Origin: Desulfobacteraceae bacterium
GTDB taxonomy: Bacteria > Desulfobacterota > Desulfobacteria > Desulfobacterales > UBA5616
NCBI GenBank assembly: GCA_030620375.1
Contig: JAUXEW010000033.1
Location: 1 to 17,177, forward strand
Length of the DNA: 17,177 nucleotides
Direction: 5' to 3'
In this document: in pieces, positions 1 through 6,529 of the stretch
How positions within the stretch are numbered: position 1 is the stretch's first letter
How the letters are laid out: each line of letters starts with the position of its first letter
Translations under genes and position numbers: made by a program
Notes under the pieces: model-generated
Databases searched by the model: none
The model's input: only the letters and a program-made list of their open reading frames with translations
What the model was told of the DNA's origin: nothing

Positions 1-44
1 ACCCGCATAGCGGGTGGCTTTCTTTTCCCGCAAAGCGGGAAAAA
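1..44. repeat. Family A palindromic repeat, double hairpin (left part outside the window)
   Basis: Two perfect stem-loops lie side by side. The first is ACCCGC (1-6), loop ATA, GCGGGT (10-15). The second is TTTTCCCGC (23-31), loop AAA, GCGGGAAAA (35-43). Bases 1-33 are identical to 11813-11845, and the same layout recurs in degraded form at 5618-5655. The spacing 'hairpin 1, GGCTTTC, hairpin 2' is the family signature. A REP-like or transposon-end-derived element is an inference; no transposase is in the window. Confidence 0.7.
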
Positions 45-80
45 GGGGGGCACGCCAGTGCCTCAAAGTTTCAGTTTTAT

Positions 81-107
81 CCCGGTGCGAAGCACCGGGT
101 TTTTTTT
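81..107 (+). terminator. Intrinsic (rho-independent) terminator
   Basis: A perfect 8-bp GC-rich stem, CCCGGTGC (81-88) and GCACCGGG (92-99), has a 3-nt GAA loop and is followed directly by eight T residues (100-107). This is a textbook plus-strand terminator, so it probably ends a plus-strand transcript that enters from left of the window. It also insulates the promoter of the regulator gene that follows. Confidence 0.8.
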
Positions 108-155
108 AAAACAATAATTTCGTTTTTACCGGCATTCAATAAAGGGAACATACTG

Positions 156-204
156 TTGACAATTGCTATATCTGGTTGACATAAGGATTTAATACGGTTA
201 ATTT
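156..204 (+). promoter_or_regulatory. Tandem TTGACA boxes, probable promoter of the HTH/PBP regulator gene
   Basis: TTGACA occurs at 156-161 and again at 176-181, both inside a GTTGACA direct repeat with a 20-bp period. The second box is followed, after 17 nt, by TAATTT (199-204), a reasonable -10 element. The first has no good -10 at standard spacing, so it may be an operator half-site or a second weak promoter. The implied leader of about 150 nt contains two palindromic repeats. Confidence 0.4.
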
Positions 205-220
205 TGATGAGTTCCTAACC

Positions 221-274
221 AATTGAAACCTCCCCGCAGCAAGCTACGAAGAATGCGCTCGCATTGCTTGTTCA
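221..274 (+). repeat. Family B repeat, long 54-bp form
   Basis: This 54-bp unit contains a CCCCGCAGC...GCT arm followed by the palindrome AATGCG-CT-CGCATT. It matches the reverse complement of 6421-6474 at 50 of 54 positions. The copy here has lost part of the CCCCG/CGGGG pairing (ACGAAG replaces ACGGGG). It lies in the leader region of the regulator gene that starts at 363. Confidence 0.75.
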
Positions 275-294
275 AAGCATTGGAATTTTTAAAC

Positions 295-333
295 AATGAA
301 GCTTCCCGCCGGAAACCGGGCGGGGTATTAAAC
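295..333 (+). repeat. Family B palindromic repeat, short form
   Basis: A stem-loop CCCGCCGG (305-312), loop AAA, CC-G-GGCGGG (316-324, one bulged G) is preceded by AATGAAGCTT and followed by GTATTAAA. The same flanks surround the hairpin at 3822-3857 and, in part, those at 10691 and 13063. It ends about 30 bp before the start codon at 363, leaving the ribosome binding site (AAGGGG) free. Confidence 0.6.
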
Positions 334-362
334 AGCATGATAAGCAAAAAGGGGTATTTACC

Positions 363-1283
363 ATGAAAACGCTGTTTTCCACCAAAGAAGTTGCACAGTT
401 TTTAGACGTCAATGAGAAAATGATCTATACCCTTGTTGCTGAAAAAGGCCTTCCTGCCACTAAGATTACGGGAAAATGGCTGTTTCCGAAGCATCTAGTG
501 GAACAATGGATCGAGGCCAATACCATCAATTACCCACAAGCAACCGGCCATCTCCCGCCGTATCAGGGTTTATTGATCATTACCGGCAGCAATGACCCCC
601 TTTTGGAAAAAACCATTTCCCTTTTCAATAATACCTATCCCGACCATATCGCAGTATTCGGAAATCTGGGAAGTATGGGGGGCTTGAGAGCCCTGCGACA
701 AAATCTTTGCCACATGGCATCCAGTCATTTGCTTCAAGATAATGAAGAAGAATACAATTTTGAGTTTGCCAGCCAAGAGCTTAATAAAACACCGGCAATC
801 GTAAATTTTTGCCGAAGAGAACAGGGTATTCTTATTCAAAAAGGAAACCCCAAAAGCATTTCCGGCGTTCCCGATCTTGTCCGGCCCAACATAAAAATTG
901 TCAATCGATCCATCAGCACGGGTACACGCTTGCTCTTTGATAAAGAACTTAAAAAATCCGGAATAAAAGGAGAAAGCATCAATGGTTACCACAATGAGGT
1001 TCAACGACACATGGATGTGGGGTTGGGAATCCTGTCCGGAAATGCCGATGCCGGTCCGGGTATTCGGTTTGTTGCCTCGCTTTTGGGTCTGGATTTCATT
1101 CCGCTTCGCTGGGAACGTTATGACCTTTTAATTGCTAAAGAACGATTCTTTGACCATGGCGTCCAACTTTTTATAGGGCTGCTTCACGAGAAGACGTTTC
1201 TTGATATGGCAAGATCTTTAGAGGGCTATGGTATTAAAACCAGCGGGAAAATGGTTTTTCAAAATGCCCCCCCCAAAGACTGA
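363..1283 (+). CDS. One-component transcriptional regulator: excisionase-type HTH plus PBP-like ligand domain
   Basis: The 306-aa protein has an N-terminal MerR/excisionase-like helix-turn-helix (about residues 1-52: STKEVAQFLDVNEKMIYTLV, then GLPATKITGKWLFPKHLVEQWI). A periplasmic-binding-protein-like domain follows (about 68-290) with the family signature NRSISTGTR near 181-189. No signal peptide or membrane segment is visible, so it should be cytoplasmic and bind a small ligand directly. Relatives with this architecture are often annotated as molybdate/tungstate-type or generic substrate-binding regulators; the ligand here is unknown. The ATG is preceded by AAGGGG at about 8 nt. It converges with alr, with only 14 bp between stop codons, and no transporter genes are adjacent. 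The tandem TTGACA upstream could be an autoregulatory target (inference). Confidence 0.85.
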   Translation: MKTLFSTKEVAQFLDVNEKMIYTLVAEKGLPATKITGKWLFPKHLVEQWIEANTINYPQATGHLPPYQGLLIITGSNDPLLEKTISLFNNTYPDHIAVFGNLGSMGGLRALRQNLCHMASSHLLQDNEEEYNFEFASQELNKTPAIVNFCRREQGILIQKGNPKSISGVPDLVRPNIKIVNRSISTGTRLLFDKELKKSGIKGESINGYHNEVQRHMDVGLGILSGNADAGPGIRFVASLLGLDFIPLRWERYDLLIAKERFFDHGVQLFIGLLHEKTFLDMARSLEGYGIKTSGKMVFQNAPPKD

Positions 1284-1297
1284 TCCGTTCACCCGGG

Positions 1298-2455
1298 CTA
1301 AACATATATTCTCTCCACCCGATGACCTATGGATGTTACGACTTCATAGTTAATGGTATTCACGCTATCGGCAACTTCTTCCACGGAGATGATTTCGTCC
1401 TTCTGTTTTCCGATAACCACCACTTCATCTTCCAATCCGACACTCGGAATCCGTCCCACGTCAAGCATCGTAAAATCCATACATACGCGCCCGACTACCG
1501 GCGCCCGGCAACCATTGACCAGCATATATCCCCGGGAAGACAGCAACCGGTTAAAGCCGTCTGCGTACCCGATGGGTACCGTGGCAATGGTGGTGGGAGT
1601 TTTGGTCTCATACGTCACGCCATAGCTGATCTTGAATCGAGCAGGCACCCGTTTCAGATGAACCACCTTTGTCTTTAAGGTCAGTGCCGGTTTTAGAGCA
1701 ATACGGGTTTTATCTACTTCATCAGACGGATATAATCCATAAATCGATATCCCGGGCCTAACCATGTCAAGGTGGGCTTCCGGCATATCAATCAAGGCCG
1801 CACTGTTTGCCGCATGGATGACGGGAGGTGAAACACCCAAATTTTTGATCATATCGATGAAATCCATAAACTGCTCGAACTGCGCTTTGGCATACAACTT
1901 ATCCGAATAGTCGGCAGTGGCAAAATGCGTAAACACCCCTTCCAGCTCGATCCCTTTGAGGCGCTTAATGGATTTTACATCTTCTGCCGCTGCCTGACGG
2001 ACTTCATTTACAAAGGAGGATGATCTTATGGTCGTTTGCAACAAGCCGAGTCTTCCCATTCCGGTGTCTACTTTAAGATGGATTCTAACCGGTTTACCAT
2101 AGGAAACCGCGGCATCGGATAAGGATTTCGCCATTTCAAAAGAAAATACGGATTGAGTCAGGTTAAATTCAACAAGCGTTTGAGCTAAACGGCCGGATGT
2201 ATAGCCGAATACGAGAATCGGTGATCCGATTCCGGCCTTCCTCAAGCAAATCCCCTCGTTGATATTCGCAACACCCAACCACTCTGCGCCGTTTTCCAAG
2301 GCGTTAAGCGCAATCGTCGTGCCGCCATGACCATAAGCGTTGGCTTTTACCACCGCCATCAGGCGTGCCGATGGATTCGTAATCTTTCGTAATCCTTGGA
2401 TATTATACGAAACAGCCTTTAAATCAATTTCTGCCCAGACAAGTGGAAATTCCAT
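1298..2455 (-). CDS. alr: Alanine racemase (PLP-dependent)
   Basis: Interconverts L- and D-alanine in the cytoplasm to supply D-Ala for peptidoglycan. The 385-aa length is typical of the family. The PLP-binding lysine is K37 in VVKANAYGHG, and the second catalytic base is Tyr278 in KISYGVTYE. The barrel motifs HLKVDTGMGRLG (126-137), HAANSAA (214-220) and MVRPGISIYGLYP (231-243) are intact, as are the C-terminal VGRVCMDF and NTINYEVVTSIGHRVER motifs. The ATG start has GGAG seven nt upstream. It diverges from the lytic transglycosylase gene across a 266-bp AT-rich gap, so two peptidoglycan genes share one control region. No frameshift or missing residue was seen. Confidence 0.97.
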   Translation of the reverse strand: MEFPLVWAEIDLKAVSYNIQGLRKITNPSARLMAVVKANAYGHGGTTIALNALENGAEWLGVANINEGICLRKAGIGSPILVFGYTSGRLAQTLVEFNLTQSVFSFEMAKSLSDAAVSYGKPVRIHLKVDTGMGRLGLLQTTIRSSSFVNEVRQAAAEDVKSIKRLKGIELEGVFTHFATADYSDKLYAKAQFEQFMDFIDMIKNLGVSPPVIHAANSAALIDMPEAHLDMVRPGISIYGLYPSDEVDKTRIALKPALTLKTKVVHLKRVPARFKISYGVTYETKTPTTIATVPIGYADGFNRLLSSRGYMLVNGCRAPVVGRVCMDFTMLDVGRIPSVGLEDEVVVIGKQKDEIISVEEVADSVNTINYEVVTSIGHRVERIYV

Positions 2456-2638
2456 TAATGATCTCCGGCATTTTGCTTACGCAAAACCATAAATATTGAA
2501 ATTCGCTTTTATATTATTTGGTTATTGCTATTGTATCATAAAGTGGATATAATATATTAATATATGAATTTAAGGTACCGGTTTCCGGTGTTCTCAGATA
2601 GATGTCCTGGTTTGAAAAAAGAAAACGAGTGGTTTTTC

Positions 2639-2667
2639 TTGACGCTTAACTTGTTTTTTACTATAAG
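2639..2667 (+). promoter_or_regulatory. Sigma70-type promoter of the lytic transglycosylase gene
   Basis: TTGACG (2639-2644) is separated by 17 nt from TATAAG (2662-2667), which is close to consensus at ideal spacing. The predicted transcript starts near 2674, about 48 nt before the ATG at 2722. The AT-rich remainder of the 2456-2638 gap presumably contains the alr promoter on the other strand, but no convincing -35/-10 pair could be picked for it. Confidence 0.55.
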
Positions 2668-2721
2668 ACACATCTTATTATTTAGAGATACTCCCGTAAA
2701 CGTAAATTTTTGGGAATAGCA

Positions 2722-3369
2722 ATGGATAAAAATCGCTGGGGAAAAAAAATAATATTTGTTTTAACCTGCTGTATTTATTTGATCATAATGGGTACATCGG
2801 TCTTCTTACTTTCCCAACCATTTTTTATAAAAGTTAACGAAGCGGCGGCGGTGGGCGGCAATCTAGTGTCGGAAAAGGTGCCGGACCAACTGCATGATGA
2901 AGAACAGACCGTGGGCGTTGAGAATACTTTAGCTTCCGTTTGGGGCAAAAAAGCCGAAAAAATGTTTCACCCCATTATTACTCAAGTCGCGAACCAATAT
3001 GAAGTAGACCCCGCTCTCATCAAGGCGATTATTTGGGCGGAATCCAGTTTCAACCCTAATGCCGTCTCCCAAAAAGGTGCCATCGGCCTTATGCAGTTAA
3101 TGCCCGCAACAGCAAAATCTTTAGGGGTTGAAGACTGCTTAAATCCCGAAAAAAATATCGACGCCGGTGTCAGATACTTCAAACAACTGATGATCAGATT
3201 CAACGGTGATGCAGAGCTGGCGCTTGCCGCTTATAATGCCGGAAGCAGGAGAGTAAGAGAATACCAGGGTGTCCCCCCTTTTAAAGCGACTCAATTCTAC
3301 GTTAAAAAGGTCTTTGAATACTATCAAGAATACAAAAAGAACCTTCCCGAGGATGTTAACCAAATATAA
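2722..3369 (+). CDS. Membrane-anchored lytic transglycosylase (SLT / goose-lysozyme fold)
   Basis: Cleaves the MurNAc-GlcNAc bond of peptidoglycan in the periplasm. With the ATG at 2722 the protein has 215 aa; an in-frame TTG at 2710 would add only four residues and is less likely. Residues 10-31 form a hydrophobic N-terminal anchor; there is no lipobox with a conserved cysteine. The SLT domain spans about 82-205. It has the catalytic Glu107 in IIWAESSFNPNA, the GLMQLMPATA motif (122-131), and LALAAYNAGSRRV (167-179) as third motif. The GAIGLMQLMP and AYNAG motifs place it with MltE/Slt family 1 enzymes. Its short 40-residue linker and lack of LysM or other targeting domains suggest a general remodelling role. 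It is divergent from alr and transcribed alone. Confidence 0.93.
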   Translation: MDKNRWGKKIIFVLTCCIYLIIMGTSVFLLSQPFFIKVNEAAAVGGNLVSEKVPDQLHDEEQTVGVENTLASVWGKKAEKMFHPIITQVANQYEVDPALIKAIIWAESSFNPNAVSQKGAIGLMQLMPATAKSLGVEDCLNPEKNIDAGVRYFKQLMIRFNGDAELALAAYNAGSRRVREYQGVPPFKATQFYVKKVFEYYQEYKKNLPEDVNQI

Positions 3370-3375
3370 CCTGAG

Positions 3376-3395
3376 TCGAGCGATTTTTTGCTCGA
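3376..3395. terminator. Short stem-loop between convergent genes, possible weak terminator
   Basis: TCGAGC (3376-3381) and GCTCGA (3390-3395) form a perfect 6-bp stem with an 8-nt loop rich in T. It lies between the stop codon at 3369 and the converging gene ending at 3414. No T-tract follows on either strand, so termination by the intrinsic mechanism is doubtful. Confidence 0.3.
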
Positions 3396-3413
3396 TCTGC
3401 ACCGACCCCTATT

Positions 3414-3743
3414 TTAAAGTTTACCGCATTCCTTGCACTTCCCATCCGGGCCGATAATACCGATACAACTCTCATCACTGCATAAAATACGGTTCTCCCA
3501 TTCAACATCTATTTCGGAATCCTCCATATCAGGCTCCGCAGATTCCTGAAGAGAATCCTGAACTTCTTCTCTCTCATACTCAACTGAATTGTCGGAGGTA
3601 TCCCTTTCATTACCGCCAAATCTAAGACCGCATTCTTTACACCGGCCGTCCGGACCGATGACACCGATACAGCTTTCATCGCTGCATAAGTTGCGATTTG
3701 CCCACTCGATATCCATTTCTGATTTCTTTGGATTCTGTCTCAT
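3414..3743 (-). CDS. Small protein with two tandem zinc-ribbon-like C-x4-C-x9-C-x2-C modules
   Basis: The 109-aa protein is almost entirely two copies of one module. Copy 1 is about residues 10-39 (C20, C25, C35, C38) and copy 2 about 78-107 (C88, C93, C103, C106). Both read D-x-E-W-x-N-R-x-LCSDESCIG-x-IGPDG-x-CKECG. The four-cysteine spacing C-x4-C-x9-C-x2-C suggests a structural zinc site in each. The copies are joined by an acidic, low-complexity linker (about 43-77). No signal peptide or membrane segment is seen. The two halves differ at many synonymous positions, so the duplication is old and the cysteines appear to be under selection. The ATG is preceded by GGGA at about 6 nt. Function is unknown; a protein- or nucleic-acid-binding adaptor is a guess. 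Confidence 0.8.
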   Translation of the reverse strand: MRQNPKKSEMDIEWANRNLCSDESCIGVIGPDGRCKECGLRFGGNERDTSDNSVEYEREEVQDSLQESAEPDMEDSEIDVEWENRILCSDESCIGIIGPDGKCKECGKL

Positions 3744-3821
3744 ATTTATTCCCGTTTCCCAACAGCTGAAATGTCAATGGTTTCACGGTCTCCGGAGTTT
3801 TGTGCATGGCTGTATAAGCAA

Positions 3822-3857
3822 AATGAAGCTCCCCGCTGCAAGCAACAGGGTATTAAA
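3822..3857 (+). repeat. Family B palindromic repeat, degraded short form
   Basis: AATGAAGCT, then CCCCGCTGC-AA-GCAACAGGG (two mismatched pairs in the stem), then GTATTAAA. The flanks match those at 295-333. It lies between two minus-strand genes, the zinc-ribbon-like gene (start 3743) and the DUF3108 gene (stop 3894). Confidence 0.5.
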
Positions 3858-3893
3858 AAACATAATTAAAAAGCCCGGAAACCATGCCCTTTT

Positions 3894-4709
3894 TCATCGC
3901 CTGTCAACCCCGGTCATAGAGACCAATTCACCCACAAAACTTCCTACGATGACTTTACTTCTTAATCTAACCGGTATTCTCCGTTTGTCTGCGGTTATCC
4001 ACAATTCAATTTTTGCATCTTTACTCTTTTCAAATACACCGCCGACATGCTCGATATCCGGTTCAAACAAATATGTATCATAAGTTCCAACGGGCACTTT
4101 GATCGTCTCCCTTTTCACCAGGCGGGCCTTTCCGATGACAATCTTTTTCCCGTCGGTAACCGGCCTTTTAACCTCTTTTTGGTTCTGCCAATCGAATAAT
4201 CTTGTAAAATAAAACGCCGACAAAGGATCAAAAGTGCCAGGGGGTATTGAGACAGGCCTTCTTTTTTTTCCAAAATTGGAATATTGCGCATGTTTTTCTC
4301 CCCAGTCAAACTCCACCAGGATGTCTTTTTTAGACCGACCCTCTCTCTGCTTTTTCTTAAATAAAAGTGACCGGTTCATCTGAACATCGGCATAAGCGTC
4401 TATCCTGTCCCTCACTTTATAGAAATGATCCACAAAAGAATTCGTTCGTACCGTCAATACAAAATGGTATGATTCAATACCGTTGAAACTTTCTATGGGA
4501 AGTACTTCAAGCACCGCTTTCCCGGCCGGAATAAAACTCCACCTGATTTCAAAGATTAACTTCTCACCCGGCTGAAACGGCAGATCCTTGTCAGAGGCAT
4601 GAACCATTTTCGGCGAAAGAAACCACCCGAAAATGGCCAAAATCGCCAACAAACGCAAGGCATTCAAGCCAGCTCGTTTATAACGGGTGTTCGCTAAAAC
4701 AATATCCAA
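3894..4709 (-). CDS. Exported DUF3108 domain protein
   Basis: The 271-aa protein begins with a basic stretch and a hydrophobic segment (about 17-32), with a likely signal-peptidase site after MVHA (about residue 38), so it should be periplasmic or outer-membrane facing. The rest (about 44-270) matches the DUF3108 pattern: FQPGEKLIFEIRWSFIPAGK near the start, then TNSFVDHFYKVRDRIDAYAD, FDPLSAFYFTRL, and W-I-TADKRRIPVRLRSK near the end. The start codon is TTG at 4709, with AAGGTG five nt upstream and no alternative ATG before residue 35. DUF3108 proteins have no firmly assigned activity and occur across Gram-negative bacteria, so an envelope role is a family-based inference. It is not tightly linked to its neighbours. 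Confidence 0.85.
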   Translation of the reverse strand: MDIVLANTRYKRAGLNALRLLAILAIFGWFLSPKMVHASDKDLPFQPGEKLIFEIRWSFIPAGKAVLEVLPIESFNGIESYHFVLTVRTNSFVDHFYKVRDRIDAYADVQMNRSLLFKKKQREGRSKKDILVEFDWGEKHAQYSNFGKKRRPVSIPPGTFDPLSAFYFTRLFDWQNQKEVKRPVTDGKKIVIGKARLVKRETIKVPVGTYDTYLFEPDIEHVGGVFEKSKDAKIELWITADKRRIPVRLRSKVIVGSFVGELVSMTGVDRR

Positions 4710-4813
4710 ATGTGCACCTTATTGGTGTTTTAAAGTGATATACTCAATGTATTCCTGTGGTTGCACGCAGTGAAGCTTTTCAGCGCTAAATTTTCGCCTT
4801 CCTTGAACTTGAA

Positions 4814-4854
4814 CAAAAATTAACATTTTTCAAAGGTCTCCCTTATTGAGACCT
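4814..4854 (-). repeat. Family C repeat (GAGACCTTTG...) with a stem-loop at the end of the HD gene
   Basis: Reading the minus strand, AGGTCTC overlaps the TAG stop codon of the HD gene and pairs over a 7-nt loop with GAGACCT (7-bp stem, 4834-4854). The following 27 nt (4840 down to 4814) match 9114-9140 at 23 of 27 positions. GAGACCTTTG-type sequences resemble terminal repeats of some IS5-like elements (recollection, not verified). The stem-loop may also serve as a weak terminator for the HD gene, though its T-tract is poor. Confidence 0.45.
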
Positions 4855-5608
4855 AAGCTTCTGAATATGCTTCTTTAAGGTATTCGTAAATTACCTGGCC
4901 GATGGCAACCCCGAGGTCTATGAACTGGGGTCCATATTTTTTCCCCGTACAGGTTCGGAAAGTATTCTTTATCTTGGACAACCCTGCCACGCTGTTGGGG
5001 TAATGCTCAATAAATTTGGATATCGGCGTGTTGGCAAATGCCAGCATGTCCCATACTGTTTCGGTAAAATTGTCCGGTCCCCACCGAAATTTATCGGCAT
5101 CATATAGGCAATCGGATACCAAAATACCTTCAGCTGAATCAATTTTCTCGATACGCTTAAACGCTTCATGGTTTCTTATGGAAAGCCTGATATCTTCTAT
5201 TTCATCCGGTGTCAATGGATATGATTTCAGCAGATCCTTTGCAAATTCACTGCCTTTTATGGCGTGTTCCTTCTGCTTTCGCTTTATGTCATGAAGCAGA
5301 CCGGCGCATTGAACAATGAGCAATCGTCGATTGATAATATTTTCAGGGTATCCTGCATTTCTAGCTTCTATGATCAATAATGCTCCAGCGTCAATGGTTA
5401 CCTTGACCACATGATTCATCCCATGTCCGAAGTCGCTCTCAATGTAACCGGCAACAAACGCCCTTAGTTTAGCGATAATGGGATCGGTTTCATAAGCCAT
5501 CAGGGATGCTTCATAAATGCAATGATAATCTTGATAAAATTCCGGGAGAGAAAAATCGGAAGCGATCTGAAGCGCTTTTTTTTGAATATCGCGATATATG
5601 GACTGCAT
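4853..5608 (-). CDS. HD-domain metal-dependent phosphohydrolase-like protein
   Basis: The 251-aa protein carries an HD-superfamily core: His66 in GHGMNHVVKV, the His106-Asp107 doublet in AGLLHDIKRK, further histidines at 115 and 147 (RNHEAF), and Asp172 in LYDADKF. H...HD...D is the standard metal-binding set, so hydrolase activity on a phosphorylated, possibly nucleotide, substrate is likely; the actual substrate is unknown. No sensor, receiver or membrane domain is present, and the N-terminal 55 residues are helical. It is unrelated in detail to the HD protein at 14733, which uses a YHD-x-x-H motif. A family A repeat separates it from the upstream membrane-protein gene, so co-transcription is possible but not shown. 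The start is ATG; no strong ribosome binding site was seen. Confidence 0.85.
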   Translation of the reverse strand: MQSIYRDIQKKALQIASDFSLPEFYQDYHCIYEASLMAYETDPIIAKLRAFVAGYIESDFGHGMNHVVKVTIDAGALLIIEARNAGYPENIINRRLLIVQCAGLLHDIKRKQKEHAIKGSEFAKDLLKSYPLTPDEIEDIRLSIRNHEAFKRIEKIDSAEGILVSDCLYDADKFRWGPDNFTETVWDMLAFANTPISKFIEHYPNSVAGLSKIKNTFRTCTGKKYGPQFIDLGVAIGQVIYEYLKEAYSEA

Positions 5609-5617
5609 GGATTATCA

Positions 5618-5655
5618 GTAAACCACCACCTCAAGCGGGTGGCTTGGTTTTCCCG
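5618..5655. repeat. Family A palindromic repeat, degraded copy
   Basis: This copy aligns with 11803-11842 along its whole length with two small gaps: GTAAAC, ACCACC, AGCGGGTGGCTT and TTTTCCCG are all shared in order. The first hairpin is reduced to CCACC/GGTGG pairing. The second is decayed (CCCGAGAAACGG). It fills the 61-bp gap between two minus-strand genes. Confidence 0.6.
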
Positions 5656-5669
5656 AGAAACGGTAGAAG

Positions 5670-6152
5670 TTAAGTCAAATTAAAAAGTTGGCCGCATACT
5701 TTCCATTGGTCTTTTTCTTTGACAAGATCAATGACCTCATCCACAGTATAGGTTTGCCCGATACAAAACAATTTGCCCACATACTCATAAACCGGGTGGA
5801 TCGACGTTCTTCGTTTAGCGGTTAATCGGACTTTTGCTTTATTATCATCTCTTTGAAGGATGTGGGTTTCTATGTGAAATAGTCGGCTTTTCAAATACTT
5901 AGGTTGAAATCCCCGGTCCGAAGCCGCCTTGGCCACTCGATAAATATAGTCATCCACCACATCACTCGAGCGATAGGCATTGCAAAGCCTTCCCGACATG
6001 GAATCAACATCCAACAGATAGTATGCCCTGGAAAACTCGATTGCCGCCTTTCTCGGTGAATCGGTTTGATCAATAAAAATAAACATCTCCTGAAAAAGCA
6101 ATCCGATGAGGACAACCAGCATTAAGGGTAGATATTTACCGACCTTCGCCAT
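5670..6152 (-). CDS. Small membrane-anchored protein of unknown function
   Basis: I do not recognise the family. The 160-aa protein has one N-terminal hydrophobic anchor (about residues 7-27, PLMLVVLIGLLFQEMFIFI) with little before it, so the remaining ~130 residues probably lie outside the cytoplasmic membrane. The pattern AAIEFSRAYYLLDVDSMSGRLC near 37-58, together with a strand-rich second half ending VIDLVKEKDQWKVCGQLFNL, resembles small NTF2-like or DUF4878-like lipoprotein folds; this is a weak structural impression. Cysteines sit near 58, 127 and 153. The gene has a very strong ribosome binding site, AAAGGAGGCG about 6 nt before the ATG, the best in the window, which suggests efficient expression. 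Confidence 0.75.
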   Translation of the reverse strand: MAKVGKYLPLMLVVLIGLLFQEMFIFIDQTDSPRKAAIEFSRAYYLLDVDSMSGRLCNAYRSSDVVDDYIYRVAKAASDRGFQPKYLKSRLFHIETHILQRDDNKAKVRLTAKRRTSIHPVYEYVGKLFCIGQTYTVDEVIDLVKEKDQWKVCGQLFNLT

Positions 6153-6529
6153 GTAGAACGCCTCCTTTAAGAATTTAATTTTATATAAACATCATTTAGT
6201 TAACCGATTTAAGAATTTAAAACCCCCGGTGTTTTTTACCGCGATAACACCAAGCCTTATGGTCACTTAAGTGCTTCTTATTTCCCGCTGCACGGGGAAA
6301 AAAGTAACCCGCGTTGAAATTGGTCGTTTACTGTAAATGCCGCAGTCTCTTTTCGATCTCGCGATTTTTAGAGAAAATAACACGGAAAATATTTTGAAAC
6401 AAGCTTTTTCCATTCGCAGGTGAACAAGCAATGCGAGCGCATTCCCCGTAGATTGCTGCGGGGAGGCTTCAATTGGGGGTTATTGATGAATCGTCCCTCA
6501 AAAAGACCGATGGGCTTTCGTTAGCTGCT
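6153..6529. other. Gene-free stretch of 377 bp with repeats and hairpins
   Basis: No coding region is credible here. It holds a pair of 12-bp direct repeats TTTAAGAATTTA (6166-6177 and 6208-6219, 42 bp apart, four helical turns) just upstream of the small membrane-protein gene. It also holds an inverted repeat GGTGTT/AACACC (6228-6233, 6246-6251), a TTTCCCG/CGGGGAAA hairpin (6281-6300) like the second hairpin of family A, and the long family B unit at 6421-6474. The promoter of the membrane-protein gene should be here on the minus strand, but no clear -35 was found. Confidence 0.6.
6421..6474 (-). repeat. Family B repeat, long 54-bp form, inverted copy
   Basis: The reverse complement matches 221-274 at 50 of 54 positions. 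Two palindromes are nested in it: AATGCG-AG-CGCATT (6430-6443) and CCCCG...CGGGG (6444-6463). It follows the stop codon of the radical SAM gene by about 55 bp on the minus strand. The preserved CCCCG/CGGGG pairing makes this the better copy of the pair. Confidence 0.75.

Noticed and set aside
3589..4083. A 164-codon plus-strand open frame
   Set aside because: It overlaps the zinc-ribbon-like and DUF3108 genes on the other strand and spans a repeat; composition is not protein-like.
4741..4852. Complete insertion sequence or MITE
   Set aside because: Only one GAGACCTTTG end is present; no inverted partner end or target duplication could be found.
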